From Burkholderia sp. 9120 (lineage in GTDB: Bacteria; Pseudomonadota; Gammaproteobacteria; Burkholderiales; Burkholderiaceae): 64,000 nt of DNA. This document shows, piece by piece, positions 63,211 to 64,000 of the stretch (position 1 is the stretch's first letter; every line of letters starts with the position of its first letter). The notes beneath the pieces are model-generated. The model made no database searches. It had not been told where the DNA came from and was given only the letters and a program-made list of their open reading frames with translations. The position numbers and the translations under genes are program-made. The stretch covers positions 5,332,001-5,396,000 of the forward strand of contig NZ_JQNA01000002.1 of NCBI RefSeq assembly GCF_000745015.1, written 5' to 3'.

Positions 63211-64000
63211 TCAGAGCGTGCCGAGAATCGTCTTCTCGTAGAGCGCCAGCATGCCGCCGACGTCCACGCCCACGCACACTTCGCAGGGCGGGCGGCTATC
63301 CCAGTCCGGCGCGGGCACCGGCATCGTCACCGGCTTCTGGATCGTCTGACCGACTGCGATGCCTTCGGTCAGCACGCGCACCGGGCCACTGCGCGTCGTA
63401 TAGAGATGCGGCGCCAGCACATAAGCCACCGCCGACGAGTCATGCACGTAAATGCCCGCGAGTTGCGCGCTCTCTTCGTGAAACGCCTCGTAATGCCGCG
63501 ACACGTCCCACACGAACTGCCCCGCCGCGCCGCCGCGTTCACGCAGCGACGCCAGATAGTCGTGGCTCATGATGGTGCGCTGCGTAACGTCGAGGCCGAC
63601 GATTGTCACCGGCCACGCCGAGCCGAACACGAGATCGGCCGCATCCGGATCGCCGAGAATGTTGGCTTCCGCCGCGGGCGTCACGTTGCCGAGCACGCCG
63701 TCCGTGCCGAACGCGCCGCCCATGATCACCACCTGTTTGACGAGTGTGGCGATGTGCGGATCGTCGGCGAGCGCCAGCGCGAGATTCGTGAGCGGACCCA
63801 CGGCGACCAGCGTGACTTCGCCAGGATGCGCGCGCACCGTGTCGATGATGAAGCGGTGTGCCGGACGCTCGTCGAGCGCGGCGGCGTTGCTCATGTCGAG
63901 CGCGATGTTGCCGAGGCCGTTGTCGCCATGAATCCACGCCAGCGGGTCCGGCGCGATGCGTTTGAGCGGCGCGGCCGCGCCCTGCGCGACCGGCACGCCC
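63211..64000 (-). CDS. Inosine-uridine-type nucleoside hydrolase, N-terminus cut by window edge
   Basis: 263 residues are visible; the Asp-rich start (DxDxxxDD) lies outside the window. Remaining IUNH markers: GDNGLGNIALDM, VTLVAVGPLTNLALAL, VVIMGGAFGTDGVLGNVTPAAEANILGDPDAADLVF and LAGIYVHDSSAVAY (Asp ligand and active-site region). Hydrolyses N-glycosidic bonds of nucleosides in the cytoplasm. Lone gene in the visible part, upstream of the PanE-like gene on the same strand. Confidence 0.88.
   Translation of the reverse strand, partial: GVPVAQGAAAPLKRIAPDPLAWIHGDNGLGNIALDMSNAAALDERPAHRFIIDTVRAHPGEVTLVAVGPLTNLALALADDPHIATLVKQVVIMGGAFGTDGVLGNVTPAAEANILGDPDAADLVFGSAWPVTIVGLDVTQRTIMSHDYLASLRERGGAAGQFVWDVSRHYEAFHEESAQLAGIYVHDSSAVAYVLAPHLYTTRSGPVRVLTEGIAVGQTIQKPVTMPVPAPDWDSRPPCEVCVGVDVGGMLALYEKTILGTL

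Overview
The window is GC-rich (low to mid 60s % by eye), densely coded and carries no tRNA, rRNA, insertion sequence, integrase or CRISPR array that I can see. Gene content points to a betaproteobacterium of the Burkholderia/Paraburkholderia group: a Burkholderia-type rhamnolipid operon, an OmpC-type 'OpcP-like' porin, H-NS and HU proteins with histone H1-like Ala/Lys tails, MocR and IclR regulators, and many ABC/MFS uptake systems. The genus is inferred from these families, not from a marker gene.

Layout. (1) 1-7757, minus strand: a rhamnolipid operon read rhlA - membrane methyltransferase - rhlB - DHA2 exporter - rhlC - NodT outer-membrane factor - HlyD/EmrA adaptor (cut by the window edge). 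The three rhl enzymes make HAA, mono- and di-rhamnolipid; the three exporter genes form a plausible EmrAB-TolC-like route out. The extra ICMT-like methyltransferase is the odd member. (2) 8145-13780: cardiolipin synthase, an H-NS protein with two DNA-binding modules and an H1-like tail, small hypotheticals, a His-rich DUF6765-like protein and an FKBP. (3) 13934-18585: MarR regulator divergent from a sulfatase/phosphonate hydrolase plus MFS transporter, then a nitrilase-family hydrolase. (4) 18806-22119: Lhr-like helicase and PdeM phosphoesterase of the ligase-associated repair group, without ligase or exonuclease beside them. (5) 22240-24039: a secreted protein made mostly of 5-residue Gly/His/Asp and Gly/Ser/Thr repeats. 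(6) 24661-32534: SDR, SYLF lipoprotein, degenerate receiver, chemoreceptor, YbaK-like deacylase, YihY with a DUF883-like tail, porin. (7) 32761-37209, minus strand: the Anbu group (circularly permuted ATP-grasp, alpha-E, transglutaminase-like, Anbu proteasome-like subunit), a known gene neighbourhood of still unclear chemistry. (8) 37596-42977: HU with a basic tail, CpdB-Sel1 pair, MocR regulator.

(9) 43213-53590 is a peptide-uptake region: a POT/PTR peptide transporter on the minus strand and an oppABCDF operon plus OprD porin on the plus strand, separated by an XRE-cupin regulator. Two very short ORFs with strong ribosome-binding sites sit ahead of the two peptide transporters: 24 codons (45203-45277) ahead of the POT gene and 15 codons containing a Pro-Pro-Trp motif (46187-46234) ahead of oppA. 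This pairing is the least explained structure in the window.

(10) 53587-61657: an IclR regulator divergent from a tightly overlapping operon encoding a PotABC-like ABC transporter, a three-part FAD/2Fe-2S dehydrogenase (HcnABC/opine-oxidase/hydroxyproline-dehydrogenase type) and the binding protein. Three inverted repeats with CGGAA/TTCCG half-sites fill the divergent promoter. (11) 61704-64000: a small membrane protein, a ketopantoate-reductase-like enzyme and the C-terminal part of a nucleoside hydrolase.
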